DNA of 32,820 nucleotides, taken from Caulobacterales bacterium. Lineage in GTDB: Bacteria > Pseudomonadota > Alphaproteobacteria > Caulobacterales > Caulobacteraceae. The translations under genes were made by a program, and so were the position numbers. Below, one piece after another: positions 1 through 8,053 of the stretch (positions within the stretch are counted from its first letter, which is position 1; each line of letters opens with the position of its first letter). The DNA is taken from contig JAEKKJ010000032.1 of assembly GCA_019510435.1 (NCBI GenBank), positions 1-32,820 on the forward strand, read 5' to 3'. Under the pieces are notes generated by a model. The model did not search any database and was not told the origin of the DNA. It saw nothing but the letters and a program-made list of their open reading frames with translations.

Positions 1-174
1 GATGGCCTGGACCAGTTTCAGATGCCGGACCTCGATCACCAGCCGCAGACCGGCGTCCAAGCGTCGGGTCGCCGCCGCCGGGCCGGTCTCGGTCGATGAA
101 GGGGGCGCATCGTCCACGCTCGAAGGATGAACCAGGGCGCGAAGATCGACAATCTTGCCCGTCATGCCCGTCAT
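1..174 (-). CDS. LysR-family transcriptional regulator, N-terminal fragment (cut by window edge)
   Basis: An open frame runs leftward off the window. From a GTG at 39 it reads VIEVRHLKLVQAI, which matches the first helix of LysR-type regulators of the MetR kind (a start such as MIEV-HLK-LQA is typical). The frame stays open upstream to ATG codons at 165 and 174, giving a 45-residue Pro/Ala/Ser-rich extension that LysR proteins do not normally have, so the GTG at 39 is the likelier start although neither site has a good Shine-Dalgarno sequence. It follows the MOSC gene by 16 bases (or about 150) and may be cotranscribed with it. Only 13 to 58 residues are visible, so the effector and targets cannot be guessed. 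Confidence 0.5.
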   Translation of the reverse strand, partial: MTGMTGKIVDLRALVHPSSVDDAPPSSTETGPAAATRRLDAGLRLVIEVRHLKLVQAI

Positions 175-190
175 GGCCGGCTCGCCGCGG

Positions 191-1060
191 TCAACTCGCC
201 GGGGCGGCGGCGTCGCCGACCCGCACCACGCCGGCCTTGGCCACCCTGGCGTAGGCGCTGAAGCAGCTTTGCAGTTCGCGCACGATGGTCCGGATGACGC
301 TCGGATCGCGGTCCAGCCCCGCCTGGGCATGGGAGGTCATGACGCAACGCGGGGCCTTGGCCTCGATCGCCAGGCCCACCTCGCCCACGTCAAGCGCGCG
401 TCCGATCCACCCCTCCTCGACGAAACCCTCGGCCTCGCCGCCGGCAAGAAGCAGGTTCGGGCGGAAGCGGCGGACGTCGAGAACGGCGTCCGGGACCAGG
501 CGTTGCAAGGCCCGAAGGGACGCCTCGGTCAGCACGTTGATCGGGAAGGCGTCGAAGTAGGCGCCGACCGGGGCGGCATATTCGCTAAGCTCGCGCAGCA
601 GCCCAGGTCCGAAGCCGTCCATGCTCGGCATCGCCTCGCCGGGCTGCAGCATGAAGATGCGCCGCCATTCCCCGGCGGGGTCGCGGGCGCGCTCGTCGCG
701 GATCCGGTAGTGGTCGGCCTGGTCGGGCGGCATGAGCGGCCAGAGCGTCACCGTGCGCCCGAGGAAGTCCGACAGCGCTTCGGCGGCCTGCGGCGTCTCG
801 GAGCTGAGGGCCGTGCCGTCGGGCAGGGCGATCTCGACGTGCGGGACCAGCCCCGCGCAGGTGTCGGGAAGATATCGGGCGCTGCACAGCATGAGTTTTG
901 GCATGTGCTTGGCGCCGCGGATGGTCTGGGTCTTCTCGTCCCGCACGGCCCAGCCCCGGTCGAGCGGGATACCGGCGGAGGTCAGGGTAGCCTGCGGGAG
1001 CTGTTCGCCGCGCATGGACTTCACCGGATAGCGCCAGATCTCGCCAACGACGAAACTCAT
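191..1060 (-). CDS. MOSC domain protein (YcbX/mARC-like)
   Basis: The 289-residue protein starts MSFVVGEIWRYPVKSMRGE, the usual opening of the MOSC N-terminal beta-barrel (the YPVKS motif). The MOSC domain proper covers roughly residues 130-275 and contains the conserved Cys in PRCVMTSHAQ, which in this family ligates or receives the molybdenum cofactor sulfur. Relatives include E. coli YcbX and mitochondrial mARC, which reduce N-hydroxylated compounds using electrons from a ferredoxin or flavoprotein domain. Here no redox domain is fused, so a separate partner is expected. The ATG overlaps the stop of the upstream NmrA-like gene by four bases (ATGA), with AGGGAG eight bases before it, so the two are translationally coupled. 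The substrate is unknown. Confidence 0.85.
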   Translation of the reverse strand: MSFVVGEIWRYPVKSMRGEQLPQATLTSAGIPLDRGWAVRDEKTQTIRGAKHMPKLMLCSARYLPDTCAGLVPHVEIALPDGTALSSETPQAAEALSDFLGRTVTLWPLMPPDQADHYRIRDERARDPAGEWRRIFMLQPGEAMPSMDGFGPGLLRELSEYAAPVGAYFDAFPINVLTEASLRALQRLVPDAVLDVRRFRPNLLLAGGEAEGFVEEGWIGRALDVGEVGLAIEAKAPRCVMTSHAQAGLDRDPSVIRTIVRELQSCFSAYARVAKAGVVRVGDAAAPAS

Positions 1061-2040
1061 CGCGCCGGGCTCCCTGCGACGGTTGGGGCGGGCTCGACGG
1101 TCGGGGCGTAGGCCTCACGCAGGGCTGTCCAGTCGATCGAGGCGACCCAGGCCTCGACGCTGCGAAGCGACGGGGCGAGGCGGCGCACCTCGCCGAGGTC
1201 GGCCGCCCAGCCGCCGATCGGCGCAGTCTGGTTCCATCGAAGTTGCGGAACGAGCGAGCGCCCCACCTTGGTCGCAGCGACCAGGCCGGCCGCCTCGGTC
1301 CGCCGCGCGAAGGCGTCGAACTCGTCCAGCGGAACGTCCCGAAAGCCGATCTCTTCGCCGAGCGCGCGGGAGACCAGGCCGGCCAGTTCGGACAGGCGGC
1401 GCTCGTCGCTGGCGATCTCCATGGCCAGGCCGACAAAGGCGTCCGGATCGCGGAAGGCGGCGGCCACCAGGTCGGCCTCATCCTCGACGGCCAGGAGTTG
1501 GAAGGGCCGGTCCGCCGGAAAGGGAAACCAGATGGCCTTGCGCTGGAACATCCGCTTCAGCACCGGCTCCTGGGTGAAATTCTCCAGGAAGCTGACCGGC
1601 CGGAAGATCGTGTAGGCGAGGCCCGAGGCGATCAGCCGTTGCTCGATCAGAGCCTTGGTCTCGAAGTGACTGATGCCGAGACCGGCCGTCCGGGCGGCGC
1701 CCCCGACCGAGGCGTAGACAAAATGCTTCACCCCCGCCGCCCGCGCCGCATCGACGAGGTTGCAGCCCTGGCGAACCTCGGCGTCGAAGCCATGCTCCCA
1801 GAAGTCCTGCACCGAGAACACGCCATGCGCGCCTGTGCAGGCGGCCAGCAGCGAGGCCTCGTCGTCGAGATCGCCGGCGACCGGGACCGCGCCCGACGCG
1901 GCAAGCTTTCGTGCGCGCGGCGAGGCGGGGTCGCGGGTCAGGGCGCGCACGCGCCAGCCGTCCCCCAGAAGCCGCCGCGCCACCGCGCCGCCCTGCAGAC
2001 CGGTCGCGCCGGTGACGAGAATGGTACGCTCGCTGTTCAT
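1057..2040 (-). CDS. NmrA-like NAD(P)-binding protein (atypical SDR)
   Basis: This 327-residue protein has the Rossmann motif TGATGLQGGAVARRLL (residues about 10-25) and the atypical short-chain dehydrogenase layout of the NmrA/HSCARG family: a VFSVQDFWEHG segment, HFVYASVGGA near residue 110 and FRPVSFLENF near 150. Members either sense the NADP redox state or reduce small quinone or isoflavone-like substrates; the sequence does not decide between these. GGGAG lies five bases before the ATG. The gene ends inside the start of the MOSC gene (ATGA overlap), so both are one operon and a joint redox role is plausible but unproven. Confidence 0.85.
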   Translation of the reverse strand: MNSERTILVTGATGLQGGAVARRLLGDGWRVRALTRDPASPRARKLAASGAVPVAGDLDDEASLLAACTGAHGVFSVQDFWEHGFDAEVRQGCNLVDAARAAGVKHFVYASVGGAARTAGLGISHFETKALIEQRLIASGLAYTIFRPVSFLENFTQEPVLKRMFQRKAIWFPFPADRPFQLLAVEDEADLVAAAFRDPDAFVGLAMEIASDERRLSELAGLVSRALGEEIGFRDVPLDEFDAFARRTEAAGLVAATKVGRSLVPQLRWNQTAPIGGWAADLGEVRRLAPSLRSVEAWVASIDWTALREAYAPTVEPAPTVAGSPAR

Positions 2041-2212
2041 CGCCGCTCCCAGGCCAAGGCAGGCGCAGCGCCGGGGCCTGCGCCTGTCGAGGGGACAGCA
2101 TTCGCGGGACGAATGAATGCGTAAAGCTCATCCTCCTCATCGTCCTGATGAGCCGAATTGGGAGATGTCGTTTCTGTCTGCCGGGGTTTGAGCGCCGCCC
2201 GGTCGGAGGGCC

Positions 2213-3349
2213 TCAGGCTGTCGCCAGGTGCTGCGCGACGCGGCGAAGGAGCTCGTCGCGTCCGTGCGGCGGCCGGTCGAGGTGCGCAAAATGGGTCGCG
2301 CCGGCGAGCACCACGCTTTGCAGGTCCGCAGCGTGGACCGCGTCGCGCTGGAAGGCGGCGGCGTCTTCCGGGCGACTCCAGAAATCGAGTTCGCTGCGTA
2401 GGACCAGGGTGCGCGCGCGGATGGAGCCTGCGTCGAACAGCCGTCGGCCGCAGGCCTGGTAGAAGCTGTCCTCGATCGCGCCGAGCGGCGCCCGAAAGCG
2501 CGGCGGCGAGCTCTGAGCGGACTGCGGATCGCTGGCGAGAGCCGCCTGGGCGTAGGCCTCGGCAATGTGTGGATCGCGCCAGGCGGACTTGTCGGCGATC
2601 GGGATCGAGCGATCCCAGCCGGGGAAGAGCGAGGCGGCGTCGTACCATGTGTAGGCGCCGATGGAGGGGTTCAGCCGATCTGGGTCATGCGGGTCGCTGG
2701 TGGCGGAACCGGGTCCGAGCATCGGATGCTTGTCGGAGCCGCCGTAGAGGGCGTTCAGGGTGACGAGGTGGCGCACGTTCTCGGGCTCGAGCGAGGCGTA
2801 GAAGGCGGCCCACATCCCGCCCGTGGCCCAACCCAGCAGCGCGACATCCGGCTGGCCCGACCTTCGCTTCGCGGCCTCGACGACCGCCCCAACGTCGCGG
2901 ACCACCTGGAAGGCCCGGGCCTGCGGCGGATTGGCGGTGGGGTTCTCGGACAGGGCCGGAGGCCGCCCCGAGCGGCCATAGCCCCGCGCGTCCATGACAT
3001 AGACCGGGCGGCCCGTGAGCCGCGCCAGATCCTCGGCCAGCGACCCGCCGGGGACGGGAAGGTCGAAGCTCGCCAGCCCGGGCACGCGCGCGCCGTGGAG
3101 CAGGAGGATCGGGCCGCGGGCGGCGCGCCGAGGACGGACCTCCCGCACGAAGATCGATTGTCCGTCAGCGGTCCAGGTCGTGAATTCGCGCCGATCCAAG
3201 CCGGGGTCTCCCGATGGACTGTCCAAGGACCTCGGGGCCGCGACCGCAAGAGCGAACGGCGCGGCGCCCAGCAGTTCCCGTCTCGACACGTCGGGGGCGG
3301 ATTTGGTCGCCTTCACGTCGGCGCCGTCGCTGGCGCGGGGCTCAACCAT
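2213..3349 (-). CDS. exported alpha/beta-hydrolase fold protein lacking the nucleophile
   Basis: The 378-residue protein begins with a probable Tat signal: SRRELLG at 22-28 followed by a hydrophobic Ala-rich stretch to about residue 38. The fold is alpha/beta-hydrolase: ILLLHGARVPG (oxyanion region, about 81-92), VYVMDARGYGRSG (117-128), the elbow at 173-178, an acidic SELDFWSRPED segment and the late His in GATHFAHLDRP. The elbow reads GWATGG. Family members normally have GWSTGG with Ser as nucleophile; here it is Ala175, encoded GCC. Asp and His candidates remain. The protein is therefore probably not a serine hydrolase, unless the base is an assembly error. It is a single-gene unit, 172 bases from the NmrA-like gene. 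Substrate unknown. Confidence 0.75.
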   Translation of the reverse strand: MVEPRASDGADVKATKSAPDVSRRELLGAAPFALAVAAPRSLDSPSGDPGLDRREFTTWTADGQSIFVREVRPRRAARGPILLLHGARVPGLASFDLPVPGGSLAEDLARLTGRPVYVMDARGYGRSGRPPALSENPTANPPQARAFQVVRDVGAVVEAAKRRSGQPDVALLGWATGGMWAAFYASLEPENVRHLVTLNALYGGSDKHPMLGPGSATSDPHDPDRLNPSIGAYTWYDAASLFPGWDRSIPIADKSAWRDPHIAEAYAQAALASDPQSAQSSPPRFRAPLGAIEDSFYQACGRRLFDAGSIRARTLVLRSELDFWSRPEDAAAFQRDAVHAADLQSVVLAGATHFAHLDRPPHGRDELLRRVAQHLATA

Positions 3350-3730
3350 GGTGACGCTCGTCGAGGATGCGGGCGGTTCGCCGGAGGGGCTCTGCGAAAG
3401 GTAGGAACGGGTGTGACGTCTTCAACCGGGGGCATTCAAGACGGCCGGCCTGGCGGGCGCGCGAACGCGGGTGAGCGCGGTGTGCGGCCGGGCCGCCATG
3501 GGCGCGACCGCCGATCCGTAGGGGAAAACCCAGGTCCAATCGGCCCGGCCGCAACGCGTGGGCGCCTGGGCCTCGGCGAGCACTTCCGGGATCCGGAAGG
3601 CGCCGTTCTGCTGCGCGCAGCCGCTCCCGCACCACCCGCTTCCCATCCTCATCCATACCTGCCTAGTCTGACGCCGGCCGGGGGCGTCGCGGATCGGGCG
3701 CGCCGCTGGCGGGACGACGGGGGTCGGGGG
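3350..3730. other. 381-base intergenic region with a short palindrome
   Basis: This gap separates the leftward hydrolase from the rightward membrane protein and must hold both promoters. I see no convincing gene: the overlapping frames are Arg/Pro-rich and resemble no family. The one clear structure is a perfect inverted repeat, CTTCCGG-GAT-CCGGAAG, at 3583-3599, about 130 bases before the membrane-protein start; it could be an operator or chance in GC-rich DNA. Confidence 0.5.
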
Positions 3731-4468
3731 ATGACTGTCACACTGCCCGTGCAGGCGGACCGCAGGGTCACGCTGGTCTGGATCCTGGCGATCTGGACCT
3801 TCGCGCTTTTTGGCTTCGGGGCGGATTTCGCGCGGTTCCTGCATGAACAGCCGGCGCCGCCGCTCGTGCTGGGGCTGCATGGCGCGATCAGCGTGGGCTG
3901 GCTGGGGCTGGTGTCGACGCAGGCGCTTCTGGCCGAGACGGGCGGTCTGCGGCTGCATCGCCAGCTGGGCTGGTGGGTGGTCGGGCTCTCGGCGGCGATG
4001 GTCCCACTGGGGGTGGTCGCCGCCCTGGTCGACATGGCCCGGCAGGTGGGGCATCCCGACTACGCGCCGCAGTTCCTGGGCGAGGAGTTCCAGGACGTCT
4101 TCGCCTTCGCCTTCTGCACCGTGGCGGGGGTGGTGACGCGCCGCCGCCGCGCCGACCACAGCCGCTTCATGGTCCTGGCGGCGGTGGCTTTGGCCGACGT
4201 GGGGCCCGGCCGCATCGCCACCAACCTGGTCAGCGCCACGCCCGGGACCCCGCTGGCGGTGTGGCTGACCTACTATTGGGGGACGGCCCTGGTGCTGCTC
4301 GCCATGCTCGGCTGGGACCTGGTGCGGCGCGGGCGGGTGACGCCCTCGCTGCTGCTGGGCGCGGGGGTGCTGTGGGCCGGCGAGGCGATCGCCTCGGTGC
4401 TGTTTTTCACGCCGGCGTGGAAAACGGCCATGGCCGGGCTGGTGCGGGCCTGGGCCTGGGCGGGGTAG
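3731..4468 (+). CDS. multi-pass inner-membrane protein, unknown function
   Basis: The likely start is the ATG at 3731 (MTVTLPVQADRR), just after a G-rich stretch; the frame is open far upstream but that part is antisense to the hydrolase. The 245-residue product has about six or seven hydrophobic helices (near residues 13-35, 44-66, 76-100, 120-140, 148-166, 178-198 and 205-225). HGAISVGWLG, LHRQLGW and RRRADHSRFM resemble a group of uncharacterised proteobacterial membrane proteins related to DUF2306-like families; the His-containing segments could bind heme, but that is a guess. It converges on the HxlR-type regulator with a single base between stop codons. Confidence 0.7.
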   Translation: MTVTLPVQADRRVTLVWILAIWTFALFGFGADFARFLHEQPAPPLVLGLHGAISVGWLGLVSTQALLAETGGLRLHRQLGWWVVGLSAAMVPLGVVAALVDMARQVGHPDYAPQFLGEEFQDVFAFAFCTVAGVVTRRRRADHSRFMVLAAVALADVGPGRIATNLVSATPGTPLAVWLTYYWGTALVLLAMLGWDLVRRGRVTPSLLLGAGVLWAGEAIASVLFFTPAWKTAMAGLVRAWAWAG

Positions 4469-4469
4469 C

Positions 4470-5171
4470 TCAGGCGAGGGCGGGCTCGGGCGCGGCGTCC
4501 GCCGGCGGGACGCGGGCGAAGACGCTGGGGCGCAGCCAGGCGCTGACACGGCGGGTGAGGGCCGGGGCCCCTTCTAAGGTCAGTTCACCCTTGAGGACGG
4601 CGTCGCGGTAGCTGCGTTCGCCCATCCACACCTGGCGCATGGTGTGGGTGGTGGTGATGAAGAACACGTCCACGTCACGGCCGGGCGGGGTGATGCAGAT
4701 CTCGACCTTGCCGTTCCGGACCAGGAGCCACCAGTCCTGCTGCTCGGCCAGGTCGCGGAACTTGAACTGGATCACGGTCTCCTCGCCGGGCAGCTCGGCG
4801 GGGTCGACGCTGCGCTCGAGGTAGAGCATCAGGAATTCGACGTCGACGACCTCCGTCCCGAGGGTGCGGCGCGCCCAGCACACCCCCCATTCGCCCAGGG
4901 CGGCGAGGACGGGCGTCAGCTCCTCGCACGCGCGCGTGGGCAGGTATTCGTAGCCGCGCTGGCCGGTGAGGCGGCGGCGCACGACGAGGCCGGCGGCCTC
5001 GAACGCCTTCAGGCGCTGGGTGAGCAGGGCGGGCGAGATGGCGCCCAAGCCCCGCTGCAGCTCGCTGAAGCGCCGCCCGCCCATCAGGAGCTCGCGCACG
5101 ATGAGGAAGGTCCAGCGCTCGCCGAGGAGCTCGGTGGCCTTGGCGACGGGGCAGAACTGTCCGTAGTCCAT
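4470..5171 (-). CDS. HxlR-family winged-helix regulator with C-terminal SCP2-like domain
   Basis: Residues 1-100 form an HxlR DNA-binding domain: FCPVAKATELLGERWTFLIVREL, then the recognition region RFSELQRGLGAISPALLTQRLKAFEAAGLV and the wing RRRLTGQRGYEYLPT. Cys7 sits where thiol-sensing relatives such as YodB have their redox Cys. The remaining 130 residues look like the SCP2/sterol-carrier-like domain found in long HxlR proteins and may bind a hydrophobic ligand. The length (233 residues) is about twice a minimal HxlR protein. The gene diverges from a tautomerase-like gene across 180 bases that hold a large palindrome, so it probably controls that gene and itself. Confidence 0.85.
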   Translation of the reverse strand: MDYGQFCPVAKATELLGERWTFLIVRELLMGGRRFSELQRGLGAISPALLTQRLKAFEAAGLVVRRRLTGQRGYEYLPTRACEELTPVLAALGEWGVCWARRTLGTEVVDVEFLMLYLERSVDPAELPGEETVIQFKFRDLAEQQDWWLLVRNGKVEICITPPGRDVDVFFITTTHTMRQVWMGERSYRDAVLKGELTLEGAPALTRRVSAWLRPSVFARVPPADAAPEPALA

Positions 5172-5234
5172 GAGGGCCTCCGACGGCCACGGTTGCGCGC
5201 AGCGGGACCATAGGGTTGGCGCAAGGGGCGTTCT

Positions 5235-5273
5235 ACTTCAGAAATTGTAGTCGAATCCTACAGGTCCTGAAGT
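5235..5273. promoter_or_regulatory. 39-nt nested palindrome, probable HxlR operator
   Basis: Two perfect inverted repeats share one centre (5254): ACTTCAG (5235-5241) with CTGAAGT (5267-5273), and TGTAG (5246-5250) with CTACA (5258-5262). The spacers are symmetrical (4, 7 and 4 bases). It lies 64 bases upstream of the regulator start and 79 bases upstream of the tautomerase start. HxlR proteins bind as dimers to inverted repeats with GTA/TAC-type half-sites, which fits the inner repeat. Binding is inferred. Confidence 0.65.
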
Positions 5274-5351
5274 GGAGGCGGGCGTGGGGGATAGCCTAGA
5301 GCCCCGGGTCCCGCCGGAACGGTCCGGCGCAACAACAATGGAGCACTCCCC

Positions 5352-5579
5352 ATGCCTCTCGTGACCATCGACGTGATCAAGGACGTTTTCACGCCGGAGC
5401 AGAAGAAGACGATGATCGAAAGCGTGACCGACGCCATGGTCGCCGTGGAGGGCGAGGCCATGCGCCAGGTGACCTGGGTGAAGATCAACGAGATCGCCCA
5501 GAACGACTGGGGGATCGGCGGGCAGCGCGTGGACGCGGCCGCGGTGCGCGCCCTGAGGGCGGGCCACAAGGCGGCGTGA
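5352..5579 (+). CDS. 4-oxalocrotonate tautomerase-family protein
   Basis: The 75-residue protein starts MPLVTIDVIKDVFTPEQKKTMIESVTDAM; removal of Met would expose the catalytic N-terminal Pro typical of the tautomerase superfamily. Residues 5-30 give the beta-alpha unit, and VTWVKINEIAQNDWGIGG fits the second strand. GGAG lies eight bases before the ATG. Family members isomerise 2-hydroxymuconate or related enols, or dehalogenate; which applies cannot be told. Divergence from an HxlR-type regulator suggests induction by an aromatic or electrophilic compound. No aromatic degradation genes are in the window. Confidence 0.85.
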   Translation: MPLVTIDVIKDVFTPEQKKTMIESVTDAMVAVEGEAMRQVTWVKINEIAQNDWGIGGQRVDAAAVRALRAGHKAA

Positions 5580-5635
5580 CGGCGAGGGGAGGTCGGCTTG
5601 GCGGGCCACTTTTGGAGGTCCGGTCCGGTCGAGGT

Positions 5636-5685
5636 TTCCCCACCCTGGCGGCTTTGCCGCCTGTCCCTCCCCTGAAGGGGAGGGA
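5636..5685 (+). repeat. structured intergenic repeat, copy A
   Basis: Layout: TTCCCCACCCTG, a hairpin with stem GGCGGC-TTT-GCCGCC, TGTCCCTCCCC, TGAA and GGGGAGGGA. Copies with the same frame but a different middle stem occur at 19051-19100 (reverse) and 19141-19192, which marks this as a dispersed repeat family. Confidence 0.75.
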
Positions 5686-5689
5686 TGAG

Positions 5690-5721
5690 AAAAAGGGCGG
5701 CTCCTTGCGGGGCCGCCCTTT
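5690..5721. terminator. bidirectional intrinsic terminator
   Basis: A 10-bp perfect stem, AAAGGGCGGC (5692-5701) with GCCGCCCTTT (5712-5721), is followed by TTTTT on the minus strand and by GTTTT on the plus strand. It lies 25 bases beyond the ctpA stop and would end that leftward operon, and also stop reading from the tautomerase gene. Confidence 0.8.
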
Positions 5722-5745
5722 GTTTTGGGTTGGCTTGCCGTCGCC

Positions 5746-7140
5746 CTACTTCTGCGTCACCGGCGGGGGCTTCACCTCGGCGACCTTGGCCTTGGAGACG
5801 ATCTCGGCCAGGCGGGCGGTGGGGACCGGCAGCTTGGGCGTGGCGGCGACGGAGCCGTAGTGCAGCACGTCCTCGGCGCGGGTCACCTGGAAGTCCTTCT
5901 TTTCGTCGAAGGCTTCCGGCGGCGCCTCGGCTGGCGTGTGGGCGCCCTTGCGCACCTTGCCCTCGTCGGCGTTCAGCGCGTTGCGGAAGCTGGCCTCGGA
6001 GAACTGGTAGGCGCGGTTGGCGATGGACTGGGCCTCGTCGCGGGTGGAGGCGACCTCCAGGTCCGGGGTGATGCCGGTCTTCTGGATCGAGCGGCCGGAC
6101 GGGGTGAAGTAGCGCGCCGTCGTGAGCTTCAGGGCGCCGTCGATGCCGCCGCGCAGCGGGATCACCGTCTGCACCGAGCCCTTGCCGAAGCTGGTGGTGC
6201 CGACGATCTCGGCGCGCTTGCGGTCCTGCAGGGCGCCGGAGACGATCTCGGCGGCCGAGGCGGTGCCGGAGTTGATCAGCACCACGATCGGCAGGCCGCC
6301 CGTGATGTCGCCGGGCCGGGCGTTGTAGCGCTCGACGTCGCGCGGGTCGCGGCCGCGCTGGCTGACGATCTCGCCGCCTTCCAGGAAGAGGTCGGAGACG
6401 CCGACCGCCTGGTCCAGCAGGCCGCCGGGGTTGTTGCGCAGGTCGAGCACCAGGCCCTTCAGCTTGGGGTTCTTGGCCTTCAGCTCGGCGAAGGCCTGCT
6501 CGGTCTCGTCGGTGGTCTTCTCGTTGAAGCTGGCGATCCGCAGGACGCCGTAGTCGCCGTCGAGGCGGGCGGTGGCGGACTTGGGCTTGATCACCTCGCG
6601 CACCAGCTTGACGTCGAACGGGTCGGACTTCTCGCGGGCGATGGTGAGGGCCACGGTCTCGCCGGGCTTGCCCCGCATCTGCTTGACCGCCTCGGTCACG
6701 GAGAGGCCCAGGACGCTCTCGCCATTCACGGCGGTGATGTAGTCGCCGGCCTTGATCCCGGCCTTGGCGGCGGGCGTGCCGTCCATGGGCGAGATCACCT
6801 TGACCACGCCGTCCTCGCTGGTGACCTCGATGCCCAGGCCGCCGTACTCGCCGCGGGTCTGGTCGCGCATGTCGTCGAAGGACTCGGGGTCCAGGTAGCC
6901 GGAGTGCGGATCCAGCGAGGTCAGCATGCCGTCGATGGCCGCCTGGATCAGCTTGGTGTCGTCCACCTCCGTCACGTACTGGTTCTCGACGGTGTTCAGC
7001 ACGTCGCCGAACAGGCCGAGCATCCGGTAGGTCTTGGCCTTGGCGGGCGGCTGCGAGGCGATCGCCTGCTGGCTGACATAGGCCATGGAGCCTGCGCCCA
7101 GCACGAAGGCCGAGACGCCGATCAGAAGGTACTTCTTCAT
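5746..7140 (-). CDS. ctpA: C-terminal processing peptidase, S41 family
   Basis: From ATG 7140 the protein is 464 residues: MKKYLLIGVSAFVLGAG forms a signal peptide or anchor, so it acts in the periplasm. A PDZ domain covers about 98-180 (YGGLGIEV through GDYITAVNGESV), followed by the S41 protease domain with VLDLRNNPGGLLDQAV, the nucleophile Ser295 in SGTASAAEIV and the general base Lys320 in SFGKGSVQT. Such proteases trim periplasmic proteins and, in other bacteria, control cell-wall hydrolases. A GTG at 7170 would add 10 residues, but the signal peptide favours 7140. It follows the EnvC-like gene by 70 bases; rlmH - envC - ctpA is a usual alphaproteobacterial order and links it to septal wall remodelling. 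Confidence 0.93.
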   Translation of the reverse strand: MKKYLLIGVSAFVLGAGSMAYVSQQAIASQPPAKAKTYRMLGLFGDVLNTVENQYVTEVDDTKLIQAAIDGMLTSLDPHSGYLDPESFDDMRDQTRGEYGGLGIEVTSEDGVVKVISPMDGTPAAKAGIKAGDYITAVNGESVLGLSVTEAVKQMRGKPGETVALTIAREKSDPFDVKLVREVIKPKSATARLDGDYGVLRIASFNEKTTDETEQAFAELKAKNPKLKGLVLDLRNNPGGLLDQAVGVSDLFLEGGEIVSQRGRDPRDVERYNARPGDITGGLPIVVLINSGTASAAEIVSGALQDRKRAEIVGTTSFGKGSVQTVIPLRGGIDGALKLTTARYFTPSGRSIQKTGITPDLEVASTRDEAQSIANRAYQFSEASFRNALNADEGKVRKGAHTPAEAPPEAFDEKKDFQVTRAEDVLHYGSVAATPKLPVPTARLAEIVSKAKVAEVKPPPVTQK

Positions 7141-7210
7141 AGCCTGTGTCAGACTCCCTAGGGCGGTCACCCGCTTGGACCAGGCCTTGACGACGGTTTT
7201 GAGGCCGCGG

Positions 7211-8053
7211 TCAGCCCGCTTTCTTGTTCAGCCATCGCATCGGATCGACGGGTGAACCCTGCTCGCGGACCTCCAGATAGAGCTCCGAGGTCGATTGTCG
7301 ACCATCGGGGGCCCATCCGACAGGCTGACTCTCCGCGACGGATTGTCCGACCTGAACCGACGTTCTCTCGAGACCAGCAAGCACGAGATGATATCCGCCC
7401 GCTAGTCTTAATATCACGATGACGCCCCAGCCTTTTACCGGGCCCACATATTGGACAAGTCCGGCGGCGGGGCTGACAGCGCGGGCGCCGCGGGTGGTGG
7501 CGAGGCTGACGCCGTTGGAGCGGCCGCCGCCGATCAGGGGGTCGCCGAACCGGTGGACGATGGTCCCCGCGGCGGGCCAGGCCAGGCGCTGGGGCGGGAT
7601 CAGCGGGGTCTCTGTCCCGTTCACGGCACCGCGGATCTTGAGGTCCGGGGCCAGGTTCGGTTCGGGCTGGGCGTCGGCCGCCTGGCTGTCGCGCTCGAAG
7701 AGGGCCTCGCTCTGCACGGCGGCCAGGCGGCGCTGGCGCATCACCTCGGTGGCGCCCTGGGCGTAGGCCTGGGCGCGGTCCTGCAGTTGCGGGGTCATGG
7801 CCTTCACCAGGATGGCGGCGCGCACGGCGTCCTTGGCGTCCTGGGGCGAGACCAGCAGCGCCGGCGGCGGGTCGCGCTTCAGCTGCTCCAGCACCGAAAG
7901 CAGGCGCGAGAGGCGGTGCAGGTTGAGGCCCTGGTCGACCGACAGCTCGGTCTCTGCGGCGTTCAGCCGCTGGAGCTGGCCCGTGGTTTCGGCCAGCGCT
8001 GCGGCGCCGATCAGCGCCGCGCCCAGCCCGCCAAGAAGAAGAATCCGCCGCAT
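7211..8053 (-). CDS. EnvC-like murein hydrolase activator (degenerate LytM/M23)
   Basis: The 280-residue protein has a signal peptide (residues 1-21), a predicted coiled coil (about 24-120, broken near 60-70) and a C-terminal M23/LytM fold (about 157-275). The metal ligands are gone: where active enzymes have HxxxD this one reads SNGVSLAT (179-186), and the HxH strand reads SELYLEV (256-262). That loss is typical of EnvC/NlpD-type proteins, which activate amidases instead of cutting peptidoglycan; a Caulobacter relative is LdpF. The coiled coil is shorter than in E. coli EnvC. The start overlaps the rlmH stop (TGATG), so translation is coupled. Confidence 0.85.
   Translation of the reverse strand: MRRILLLGGLGAALIGAAALAETTGQLQRLNAAETELSVDQGLNLHRLSRLLSVLEQLKRDPPPALLVSPQDAKDAVRAAILVKAMTPQLQDRAQAYAQGATEVMRQRRLAAVQSEALFERDSQAADAQPEPNLAPDLKIRGAVNGTETPLIPPQRLAWPAAGTIVHRFGDPLIGGGRSNGVSLATTRGARAVSPAAGLVQYVGPVKGWGVIVILRLAGGYHLVLAGLERTSVQVGQSVAESQPVGWAPDGRQSTSELYLEVREQGSPVDPMRWLNKKAG

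Noticed and set aside
3422..3652. Leftward frame ending in ADWTWVFPYGSAVAPMAARP in the 3350-3730 gap
   Set aside because: The segment looks faintly protein-like, but there is no ribosome site, no recognisable family, and a competing frame covers the same bases.
5246..5262. TGTAG-TCGAATC-CTACA resembles a tRNA T-arm, which could mean a tRNA remnant or attachment site
   Set aside because: The loop lacks the initial T of the TTCGAAT loop, there is no D-arm or anticodon arm, and the outer symmetrical arms fit an operator better.
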